A stretch of DNA of 63,920 nucleotides, from positions 1 through 63,920 of the forward strand of contig CAKTKU010000011.1 in assembly GCA_934572335.1 (NCBI GenBank), read 5' to 3'. Shown one piece after another: positions 8,250-13,867 of the stretch. A program made the translations under genes and the position numbers. How positions within the stretch are numbered: position 1 is the stretch's first letter; each line of letters opens with the position of its first letter. Under the pieces are notes generated by a model. That model saw only the letters and a list, made by a program, of their open reading frames with translations. It had not been told where the DNA came from and ran no database searches. Source of the DNA: an uncultured Oscillospiraceae bacterium (GTDB lineage: Bacteria; Bacillota; Clostridia; Oscillospirales; Oscillospiraceae).

Positions 8250-8693
8250 TCATGCCGCGCCGAACAGACACAGTATGAGCCCGTACACCGCGCTCGCACT
8301 CACGCCGTAGACGATGACCGGACCCGCGATGCTGAACATCTTCACGGCGGTGCCGGTGATGAAGCCCTCGGTCTTGAATTCCAGCGCCGGGGCGGCGACA
8401 GAGTTGGCAAAGCCCGTGATGGGGACAAGCGTACCGGCACCGGCAAAGCGCGCGATGTCGTCATATACGCCGATGCCGGTCAAAAGCGCGCCGAGGAACA
8501 CCAGCGTGATGGAGCAGGCCGTGGCGGCATCACTCTCGCTGAGCCCCGCAAGCCCCCAAAGCGCGGTGATGAGCTGGCCGAGGGCGCATATCGCGCCGCC
8601 CACAAGAAAGGCGCGGATGAGGTTGCCTGTCATCGGGGAGCGCGGGGCGTGCAGCTCGGCATATTTCTTATATTCGTCGTTGGTCATGTTCAT
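8250..8693 (-). CDS. spoVAC: Stage V sporulation protein AC
   Basis: 147 residues with four or so hydrophobic segments and the SpoVAC landmarks NLIRAFLVGGAICALGQ, GVYDDIARFAGAGTLVPITGFANS and APALEFKTEGFITG. SpoVA proteins form the forespore inner-membrane channel for Ca-dipicolinate. ATG 8693 is chosen because GGAGGG lies upstream; the longer frame starts in noncoding DNA. Unusually, spoVAD and spoVAE do not follow; only a 48-residue basic protein does, so this may be an extra, isolated copy. Confidence 0.92.
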   Translation of the reverse strand: MNMTNDEYKKYAELHAPRSPMTGNLIRAFLVGGAICALGQLITALWGLAGLSESDAATACSITLVFLGALLTGIGVYDDIARFAGAGTLVPITGFANSVAAPALEFKTEGFITGTAVKMFSIAGPVIVYGVSASAVYGLILCLFGAA

Positions 8694-8757
8694 GGGTAAG
8701 CCCTCCGTGAGTTTTTTGCTCGCAGTATAATTTTTGCGGAAAACGAAAAAATATTCC

Positions 8758-8786
8758 TTGACTTTGGTGTGTGGTTGAATTATAAT
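8758..8786 (+). promoter_or_regulatory. Promoter of tRNA-Ser
   Basis: TTGACT, 17 bases, TATAAT; expected start near 8793, about 37 bases before the mature tRNA. Confidence 0.8.
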
Positions 8787-8829
8787 GTTCAAGCTGACAA
8801 GTTCATATTATTGTTTCTTGAGCAAACAC

Positions 8830-8921
8830 GGAGAAGTCGCGTAGTTGGTCGAGCGCGCACGATTGGAAATCGTGTATACCTCATAAGGGTATCAAGGGTT
8901 CGAATCCCTTCTTCTCCGCCA
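8830..8921 (+). tRNA. tRNA-Ser (anticodon GGA)
   Basis: Acceptor stem GGAGAAG 8830-8836 pairs with CTTCTCC 8911-8917; discriminator G and encoded CCA follow. Anticodon GGA at 8865-8867 lies in the loop ATTGGAAAT. A long variable arm (about 8873-8892) and GGTTCGAATCC T arm confirm a class II serine tRNA reading UCC/UCU. Confidence 0.97.
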
Positions 8922-8946
8922 CGTCGGAGCTAAGTACGCTCCGCTC

Positions 8947-8981
8947 AAAAACCGACAGCTCGTTAGAGTTGTCGGTTTTTT
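8947..8981 (+). terminator. tRNA-Ser terminator
   Basis: Stem CCGACAGCTC/GAGTTGTCGG with one mismatch, flanked by A and T runs. Confidence 0.85.
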
Positions 8982-9230
8982 CGTCTGAGCTTCCTTGCTC
9001 CTCCTTTCCAACTTGAACCCGCTTCGCTGGGCTTCAAGTTGGCTTTTTGCTATCTTTAAATCTGGTTGACCAATAAAAACACCGGGGAAGTTAATTCCTC
9101 GGTGTTTTTTTGAAACAACTAAAAATCTCTGAAAATAATTACGATAGTGCAAAAGCGCAGAACGCAAAATCGAAGTTTTCCCTTTAGAGTTTTTGATAGG
9201 CGTTGATACTGTGCGCTTGGTGCGCGGGCA
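8982..9230. other. Gene-free stretch with two further hairpins
   Basis: Between the tRNA terminator and the toxin gene there are two more terminator-like hairpins: 9008-9048 (CCAACTTGAA with TTCAAGTTGG, then CTTTTT) and 9078-9111 (AACACCGGGGAA with TTCCTCGGTGTT, then T run, bidirectional). The latter can end the toxin-antitoxin transcript. The rest shows no ORF with an RBS; no integrase or att repeat is seen next to the tRNA. Confidence 0.6.
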
Positions 9231-9521
9231 TTATTTCCCGAACAGGTCGCTGTGCGTCCCGGTGCGGGTCAAGGTCAGCACCAGAACTTCATCCTCGACG
9301 CGGTAGATCAGCAGCCAATCCGGGAGGACGTGACACTCGCGGTGACCGACCCAATTCCCGGTCAAAGCGTGATCCTTGTGCTTTTCGGGGAGCGCTTCAC
9401 CCATTGCGAGGAGGGCGATCACTTCTTCAAGCAGTTCGATTTTCAAGCCGCGTTTCATTGCCAGCTTGAAATCCTTCTTGAACTGCGCGGTGAGCTTGAC
9501 AGTGTATTTTGTCCTTCTTAT
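9231..9521 (-). CDS. YafQ/RelE-family mRNA interferase toxin, with non-ATG start
   Basis: Homology-like sequence starts at RRTKYTVKLTAQFKKDFKL, continues through KDHALTGNWVGHRECHV and ends RTGTHSDLFGK, where the histidine corresponds to the catalytic His of YafQ. The family N-terminus lies upstream of the first ATG (9458, which would give only 75 residues and lose the first strand and helix). The frame reaches back to an ATA at 9519-9521, where the stop of the antitoxin overlaps. An ATGA overlap would be expected here; the sequence is ATAA. So the toxin (96 residues) may start at AUA, be made poorly, or be inactive. Cleaves mRNA on the ribosome in known homologues. Confidence 0.75.
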   Translation of the reverse strand: MRRTKYTVKLTAQFKKDFKLAMKRGLKIELLEEVIALLAMGEALPEKHKDHALTGNWVGHRECHVLPDWLLIYRVEDEVLVLTLTRTGTHSDLFGK

Positions 9522-9796
9522 GCTTTCAGGTCGGTGAATAGCTCATCCAGATCGTTATAGCCCTTTACGGACGGGTCTTTTGCAATCCGTTCTGCCTCCA
9601 GCATGGCGCTGATCGTCTCCTTGCTGGGCTGATTGAGAGAAATGTCAAACGGAATGCGCCCCTCGCGGAGCGACTGGCGGACAAAGACATTGAATGCCGT
9701 GGACAGGTTCATGCCGAGTTCACCAAAGAGCGCGTCGGCCTGTGCTTTCAAGTCCGAATCCATGCGGATGCTGATATTCGTGGTAGAGCCAGCCAT
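9518..9796 (-). CDS. RelB/DinJ-family antitoxin
   Basis: 92 residues: an N-terminal ribbon-helix-helix (TTNISIRMDSDLKAQADALF, then LGMNLSTAFNVFVRQSL) typical of DinJ, then a toxin-binding tail ending DLDELFTDLKA. It should neutralise the YafQ-type toxin immediately downstream and repress the operon through the RHH domain. ATG 9796 is preceded by AAAGGAGA at seven bases. Its TAA stop overlaps the toxin's presumed start codon. Confidence 0.9.
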   Translation of the reverse strand: MAGSTTNISIRMDSDLKAQADALFGELGMNLSTAFNVFVRQSLREGRIPFDISLNQPSKETISAMLEAERIAKDPSVKGYNDLDELFTDLKA

Positions 9797-9887
9797 AAAA
9801 CCATCTCCTTTACTGCTGTTGAATATATTATATGCTGTTTGCACGAAAAAATCAATACATTGCACGAACAATTCACAACACGCTCAC

Positions 9888-9918
9888 AAAAAAACGGGTG
9901 CAGACTGGTCTGCACCCG
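9888..9918 (-). terminator. metNIQ terminator
   Basis: On the minus strand, stem CGGGTGCAGA/TCTGCACCCG followed by seven T. Confidence 0.9.
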
Positions 9919-9953
9919 GCAATATTTTTGCTTAACTGATGCCCTGCGGCAAA

Positions 9954-10841
9954 TCAGAAGTAAGCAACAACGGAGCCCTTGTAGGTGTCGTTGATGAACT
10001 CCTTGACAGCGTCGGTCTGGAGGGCCTTGATGAGCGCCTGAATCTTTGCGCTGTTCTCGTCGCCGTTGCGGACGGCGATAACGTTGGCATAGGTCTCGGT
10101 AGCTTCACTGTCGGTGCTCTCGTAAGCAAGAGCGTCAGCGGAGGTGTAGCCAGCCGCGAGTGCGTAGTTGCCGTTGATGATAGCTATCGTGCCCTCGTCG
10201 CTGTTCTTGAGCTGAGAGGGGATGAGGTCTGCCTGAACGGGAGTGATAACATAGCCGTGATCGTCAACAACGTCAAGGGTCGTGAGGCTGCTGTCAAGGG
10301 ATGCGCCCTCGGGGAGCTCAATGAGACCTTCCTGCTGGAGGAGGAGAAGTGCGCGGGTGCCGTTGGAGTCGTCAGCGGGGATGAGGATGGTCGCGCCCTC
10401 GGCAAGGTCAGCAAGAGAGGTCACGCCGTTGCTGTAGATGCCGAACGGCTCGTAGTGGATAACAGCTGCGGAGACAAGGTCAGTGCCGTTGGACTCATTG
10501 TAGCTGTTGAGGTAGGGGCGGTGCTGGAAGTAGTTTGCGTCAAGCTCACCGTCGGCAAGAGCCTTGTTGGGCAGGACGTAGTCGTCATAAATAACGATAT
10601 CGAGGTCGTAGCCCTCTGCGGCAAGCGCGTCCTTGATGCTCTCAAGGATCTCGCCGTGAGGAGTGGCAGTTGCGCCGACCTTGATGACTTCGAGCTCTGC
10701 GGGAGCTTCGGCGGTGTCGGCCGCGGTGTCTGCGGCTGCGGGAGCCTCAGTGGCGGCGGGGGGGCTTGCGGCGCTGCCGCAGCCGGTCAGGGCTGCAAGA
10801 GCCAGCACGAGTGCGAGGACGATGGAAAGAGTCTTTTTCAT
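9954..10841 (-). CDS. metQ: Methionine ABC transporter substrate-binding lipoprotein
   Basis: 295 residues. Signal peptide ends at lipobox ALTGC with the lipidated cysteine at 21, then an Ala/Pro/Thr-rich linker. The mature NlpA/MetQ domain shows KVGATATPHGEILE, YDDYVLPNKALADGELDANYFQHRPYL and the C-terminal ALIKALQTDAVKEFI. It captures methionine outside the membrane for MetI/MetN. Third gene of metN-metI-metQ, with the terminator right behind it. ATG 10841 has an AAGGAG-type site upstream. Confidence 0.95.
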   Translation of the reverse strand: MKKTLSIVLALVLALAALTGCGSAASPPAATEAPAAADTAADTAEAPAELEVIKVGATATPHGEILESIKDALAAEGYDLDIVIYDDYVLPNKALADGELDANYFQHRPYLNSYNESNGTDLVSAAVIHYEPFGIYSNGVTSLADLAEGATILIPADDSNGTRALLLLQQEGLIELPEGASLDSSLTTLDVVDDHGYVITPVQADLIPSQLKNSDEGTIAIINGNYALAAGYTSADALAYESTDSEATETYANVIAVRNGDENSAKIQALIKALQTDAVKEFINDTYKGSVVAYF

Positions 10842-10892
10842 TTTCGTTTTCTCCTTTTTATAAAAATATTTGGGTAAGTGAATTGATCCGGC

Positions 10893-11567
10893 TTAAAGCC
10901 GCTTGTCGGTCTTGCGGGCGATGAACATACCCGCCTCCTGGATTATCTGCACGATAATGACCGTCAGAAACACGCATATCCACGTGATGTCGGGGTTGGA
11001 ACGCTGATGACCGTATATGATAGCTATCTGACCCAGCCCGGTGCCGCCGATGGTCGCCGCCATGGCGGAGTAGCCGAGGATAGTAACAACGGAGATGGCG
11101 GCGCCCGTGATAAGCGCGGGCTTGGCCTCGGGGATGAGCACCTTGGTGATGATCTCGAAGTTATTCGCGCCCATTGACTGCGCGGCCTCGATGACACCGG
11201 CGCTGACCTCCTTGAGGGAGCTTTCGCACATGCGCGCCACATACGGCGCGGCGGCGATGACGAGCATCACGATGACGGCCTTGTTGCCCAGCGACGTGCC
11301 GACAACGAGCTTTGCCACCGGCAGCATCGCGACCATCAGTATAATGAAAGGAATGCTGCGGAAGAAGTTGACGATGAGGCCGAGCACGGTGTTGACCGCC
11401 TTGTTGGGACAGATGCCCTTTTCATCGGTGATGTTGAGGATAACGCCGAGCGGCAGACCGATGAGATAGGCGACGGCGGAGGAGATGAACGTCATATATA
11501 CGGTCTCCCAAATGCCGAGCTGTATGAGACCGTTGTCCCAGAGCTTGTAAAACATATCGGAAAACAT
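10893..11567 (-). CDS. metI: Methionine ABC transporter permease
   Basis: 224 residues with five to six membrane segments and the MetI EAA-loop region (EAAQSMGANNFEIITKVLIPEAKPALI). The protein forms the membrane channel with MetN ATPases. It starts three bases after the end of metN and is followed by metQ after about 50 bases, consistent with a single transcript governed by the leader at 12582-12749. Confidence 0.95.
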   Translation of the reverse strand: MFSDMFYKLWDNGLIQLGIWETVYMTFISSAVAYLIGLPLGVILNITDEKGICPNKAVNTVLGLIVNFFRSIPFIILMVAMLPVAKLVVGTSLGNKAVIVMLVIAAAPYVARMCESSLKEVSAGVIEAAQSMGANNFEIITKVLIPEAKPALITGAAISVVTILGYSAMAATIGGTGLGQIAIIYGHQRSNPDITWICVFLTVIIVQIIQEAGMFIARKTDKRL

Positions 11568-11570
11568 CGC

Positions 11571-12563
11571 TTATATCTCCTCCTTCCAGTTCACGCCGCT
11601 GCCGCGGAGCCATGTGATGATTTTTTCCGCTTCCCTTGTATCATTGGGAAGCTCTATGACCATATGTCCGTGAAGGACACCCTCGAAGAATCTTGTGTCG
11701 GCAAAGAGTATGTTCACCGGTGCGCCGCACTCGAGCACCATCTTGGAGATGAACGGTTCGTTCGTCTTTTCCTCGCCGTTGAACGTGATGCGCACCCGGC
11801 GTCCGCCCTCGGTGCTGATTGCACGGCTGTCCTTGGGGACGATGAGGTCGCGCGCGATCTTGGACTTGGGGTTGGTGAACACCTCGGCGACCTTGCCCAT
11901 CTCGGCGATGTGGCTGGAATCTATGACGGCGACGCTGTCGCATATACGGTCGATGACGCGCATCTCGTGCGTTATCACAACTATCGTCACGCCGAGCTTT
12001 TCGTTTATCTCTTTGAGAAGGTCGAGTATCTGGCGGGTGGTGTTGGGGTCGAGCGCGCTTGTCGCCTCGTCGCAGAGGAGGTACTTGGGGTTGGTGGCGA
12101 GCGCGCGGGCGATGGCGACGCGCTGCTTCTGTCCGCCGGAGAGCTGTGAGGGATAGCTCTCGCCTCTGTCCTCAAGCCCGACGAGCTTCAAAAGCTCCTT
12201 CGCTCGCGCTTCGGCGTCCGCCTTTTTCACACCCGCGATCTCAAGCGGGAAGCAGATGTTGCGGATGACATTGCGCTGCTCCAGAAGGTTGAAGCCCTGA
12301 AATATCATGCCGATCTGCTGGCGGAGCTTCAACAGCTCCTTGCGGGGGAGCTTTGTGAGGCTCTGCCCGTCGATGATTACCTCGCCGCCCGTGGGGACCT
12401 CGAGGAGGTTGATGCAGCGCACGAGCGTGGACTTGCCCGCGCCGCTCAGGCCGATGATGCCGAAAATCTCGCCGTCGTGTATCGTGAGGTTTATCCCGTC
12501 GAGCGCGACGATCTCTTTATTTGCCGTGTGGTAGGTCTTGCAGAGGTTTTTTAGCTCTATCAT
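11571..12563 (-). CDS. metN: Methionine ABC transporter ATP-binding protein
   Basis: 330 residues. The ATPase domain has Walker A GLSGAGKST (about 38-46), signature LSGGQKQRVAIARAL and Walker B YLLCDEATSALD. The C-terminal part (about 250-330) is the NIL domain that binds cytoplasmic methionine and inhibits transport in characterised MetN proteins. So uptake should be controlled both at protein level and, through the upstream attenuator, at transcription. ATG 12563 follows GGAG at nine bases and begins 18 bases after the terminator U-tract. Confidence 0.96.
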   Translation of the reverse strand: MIELKNLCKTYHTANKEIVALDGINLTIHDGEIFGIIGLSGAGKSTLVRCINLLEVPTGGEVIIDGQSLTKLPRKELLKLRQQIGMIFQGFNLLEQRNVIRNICFPLEIAGVKKADAEARAKELLKLVGLEDRGESYPSQLSGGQKQRVAIARALATNPKYLLCDEATSALDPNTTRQILDLLKEINEKLGVTIVVITHEMRVIDRICDSVAVIDSSHIAEMGKVAEVFTNPKSKIARDLIVPKDSRAISTEGGRRVRITFNGEEKTNEPFISKMVLECGAPVNILFADTRFFEGVLHGHMVIELPNDTREAEKIITWLRGSGVNWKEEI

Positions 12564-12581
12564 TTCCTCAACTCCAACAAC

Positions 12582-12621
12582 TCAAAAAATAAAGGGCCGA
12601 AAGCTCGTTGCTTTCAGCCCT
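12582..12621 (-). terminator. Attenuator terminator in metNIQ leader
   Basis: In the minus-strand RNA, AGGGCUGAAAGC pairs with GCUUUCGGCCCU over all 12 positions (one U-G), loop AACGA, followed by UUAUUUUUU. It sits between the leader peptide stop and metN. Its 5' arm plus loop (12603-12616) is also complementary to the last codons of the leader ORF (12654-12667) over 13 pairs with two single-base bulges, forming a competing antiterminator. Confidence 0.85.
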
Positions 12622-12650
12622 GATGATTACTTTAACGTGGTAAAGACGGG

Positions 12651-12749
12651 TTATGAAGCAAGCGAGCAATTTTGGGCGCGCATCATCATGCACATGAACA
12701 TCATGCGCATCATACCCATCATCATGTTGTCGCTGCGGCGAATAGACAT
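12651..12749 (-). CDS. Methionine-rich leader peptide of metNIQ (attenuation)
   Basis: A 32-codon ORF starting with ATG 12749, with AAAGGAG ten bases upstream. Residues 9-23 contain eleven methionines out of fifteen (runs MMM, MM, MM, M, MMM); including the start the peptide has twelve. The remaining residues begin MSIRRSDN and end RAQNCSLAS. Transcription from the consensus promoter at 12781-12809 gives only about 25 bases of 5' UTR. Expected behaviour: lack of charged Met-tRNA stalls the ribosome in the Met run, leaving the distal codons free to pair with the terminator arm and allow read-through into metNIQ; with ample methionine the ribosome reaches the stop, covers that segment, and the terminator forms. 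Mechanism is inferred from sequence. Confidence 0.85.
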   Translation of the reverse strand: MSIRRSDNMMMGMMRMMFMCMMMRAQNCSLAS

Positions 12750-12780
12750 GTGAGGCTCGCTCCTTTCTCAAGATGGCTCG

Positions 12781-12809
12781 ATTATATTCCTACTAACGCG
12801 GTATGTCAA
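12781..12809 (-). promoter_or_regulatory. Consensus promoter of metNIQ leader
   Basis: On the minus strand TTGACA (12809-12804), exactly 17 bases, TATAAT (12786-12781). Transcription start expected near 12774. Confidence 0.9.
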
Positions 12810-12953
12810 CAGGCAATATTTCACGTTGTTGCACAAAAACATCGGTCGATAATTGTAGGGTTTGAACAATCCGCGCGGCGGCTCTTGCATAATGCGGCAT
12901 TTTGTCGTAATATATACGGCGGTGCCGGGCGGTACCGAGAGGATAAACGCCCG

Positions 12954-13010
12954 ACACTATATTTTGTGTTCAAAGCGGTTACAGAGCGATTAAAAATCAA
13001 TATTTTGTGT
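12954..13010 (+). promoter_or_regulatory. Pair of NrdR-box-like sites upstream of nrdG-nrdD
   Basis: ACACTATATTTTGTGT at 12954-12969 matches 15 of 16 positions of the NrdR box as I recall it (ACACWATATATWGTGT); AATCAATATTTTGTGT at 12995-13010 matches 13 of 16. The starts are 41 bp apart, about four helical turns, immediately upstream of the -35 box. NrdR represses ribonucleotide reductase genes when dATP is high. Confidence 0.7.
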
Positions 13011-13018
13011 TTGGGCTA

Positions 13019-13047
13019 TTGACAAGAGAGCACAGAGACGATATTAT
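13019..13047 (+). promoter_or_regulatory. Promoter of nrdG-nrdD operon
   Basis: TTGACA, 17 bases, TATTAT. The 5' UTR then begins with a stable hairpin (CTCGGTCGC/GCGACCGAG, about 13052-13081, with an inner GGC/GCC) before the nrdG ribosome binding site. Confidence 0.8.
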
Positions 13048-13123
13048 TAGTCTCGGTCGCCGGCGTGAGCCAGCGACCGAGGTATGGTTATGATATGTTT
13101 TATTATTGGAGAGAGTATATAAG

Positions 13124-13816
13124 ATGCTGATATCAGGGCTGCAAAAGCTCACGCTGCTGGATTATCCGGGCAGAGTGGCGTGCACGGTGTTCACGGGCGG
13201 GTGCAACTTCCGCTGCCCGTTCTGCCACAACTCCTCGCTCGTCCTGCCGGAGCGTCTGGCGCACGACACGGACGAGGAGCAGGTGCTCGCGTTTCTGAAA
13301 AAGCGGCAGGGGACGCTCGACGGCGTGGCCGTGACGGGCGGGGAGCCGCTGCTGCACAAGGATATAGATGCGTTCCTGCAAAAGGTGCACGAACTGGGCT
13401 ACATGATAAAGCTGGACACGAACGGCTCGTTCCCCGACCGGCTCATTGATATAGTGGAGCGGGGGCTTGTCGACCGCGTGGCGATGGACATCAAGAATGC
13501 GCCGGAGCTTTACGCCGCAACTGCGGGCGTAAAGCTCGACCTTGCGCCGATAGAGCGCAGCAAGAACTATCTCCTTGAGGGGCATGTCGACTATGAGTTC
13601 CGCACGACGGTGGTGCGGGGGCTGCACACGGCGGAGAGCATCGCCGGTGCGGCGAAGTGGATCGCGGGCGCGAAGGAGTATTACCTCCAGCAGTTCAAGG
13701 ATTCGGGCGACGTATTGAAGCTCGACGGACTCGGCGCTTACGGTGAAAAGGAAATGCATACACTCGCCTCGTCCGCGGCGGAATACGTTCCGGCGGTGCA
13801 GGTGAGAGGTATCTGA
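13124..13816 (+). CDS. nrdG: Anaerobic ribonucleotide reductase activating enzyme
   Basis: 230 residues, radical SAM protein with the cluster motif CNFRCPFC (Cys 27, 31, 34) and the GGEP segment (VAVTGGEPLL). It generates the glycyl radical on NrdD using SAM and a [4Fe-4S] cluster. It precedes nrdD by about 50 bases, the reverse of the common nrdD-nrdG order. ATG 13124 has GGAGAGAG upstream; the longer frame from 13106 lacks a ribosome binding site. The ending ALSSAAEYVP-type tail is longer than in E. coli NrdG and is typical of the TIGR02495-like branch. Confidence 0.93.
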   Translation: MLISGLQKLTLLDYPGRVACTVFTGGCNFRCPFCHNSSLVLPERLAHDTDEEQVLAFLKKRQGTLDGVAVTGGEPLLHKDIDAFLQKVHELGYMIKLDTNGSFPDRLIDIVERGLVDRVAMDIKNAPELYAATAGVKLDLAPIERSKNYLLEGHVDYEFRTTVVRGLHTAESIAGAAKWIAGAKEYYLQQFKDSGDVLKLDGLGAYGEKEMHTLASSAAEYVPAVQVRGI

Positions 13817-13867
13817 GTATTATAGAAGTAAACAGTATCAGAGCGAACATTGGGAGGATAAGCTAAT

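Noticed and set aside
8892..9167. 91-codon minus-strand ORF ending in RRRRDSNP
   Set aside because: It runs through the 3' end of tRNA-Ser and its terminators, a well-known type of spurious ORF.
8922..9230. Integrated element at tRNA-Ser
   Set aside because: A toxin-antitoxin pair lies near the tRNA, but there is no integrase and no duplicated tRNA 3' end.
12564..12780. SAM riboswitch or T-box in the metNIQ leader
   Set aside because: The leader is too short and shows neither the S-box core nor a T-box sequence or specifier stem-loop; the leader ORF and terminator explain it better.
12820..13010. Cobalamin riboswitch before nrdG
   Set aside because: GC-rich hairpin-like words are present near 12920-12950 but no B12-box core was found; NrdR-like boxes are the better explanation.
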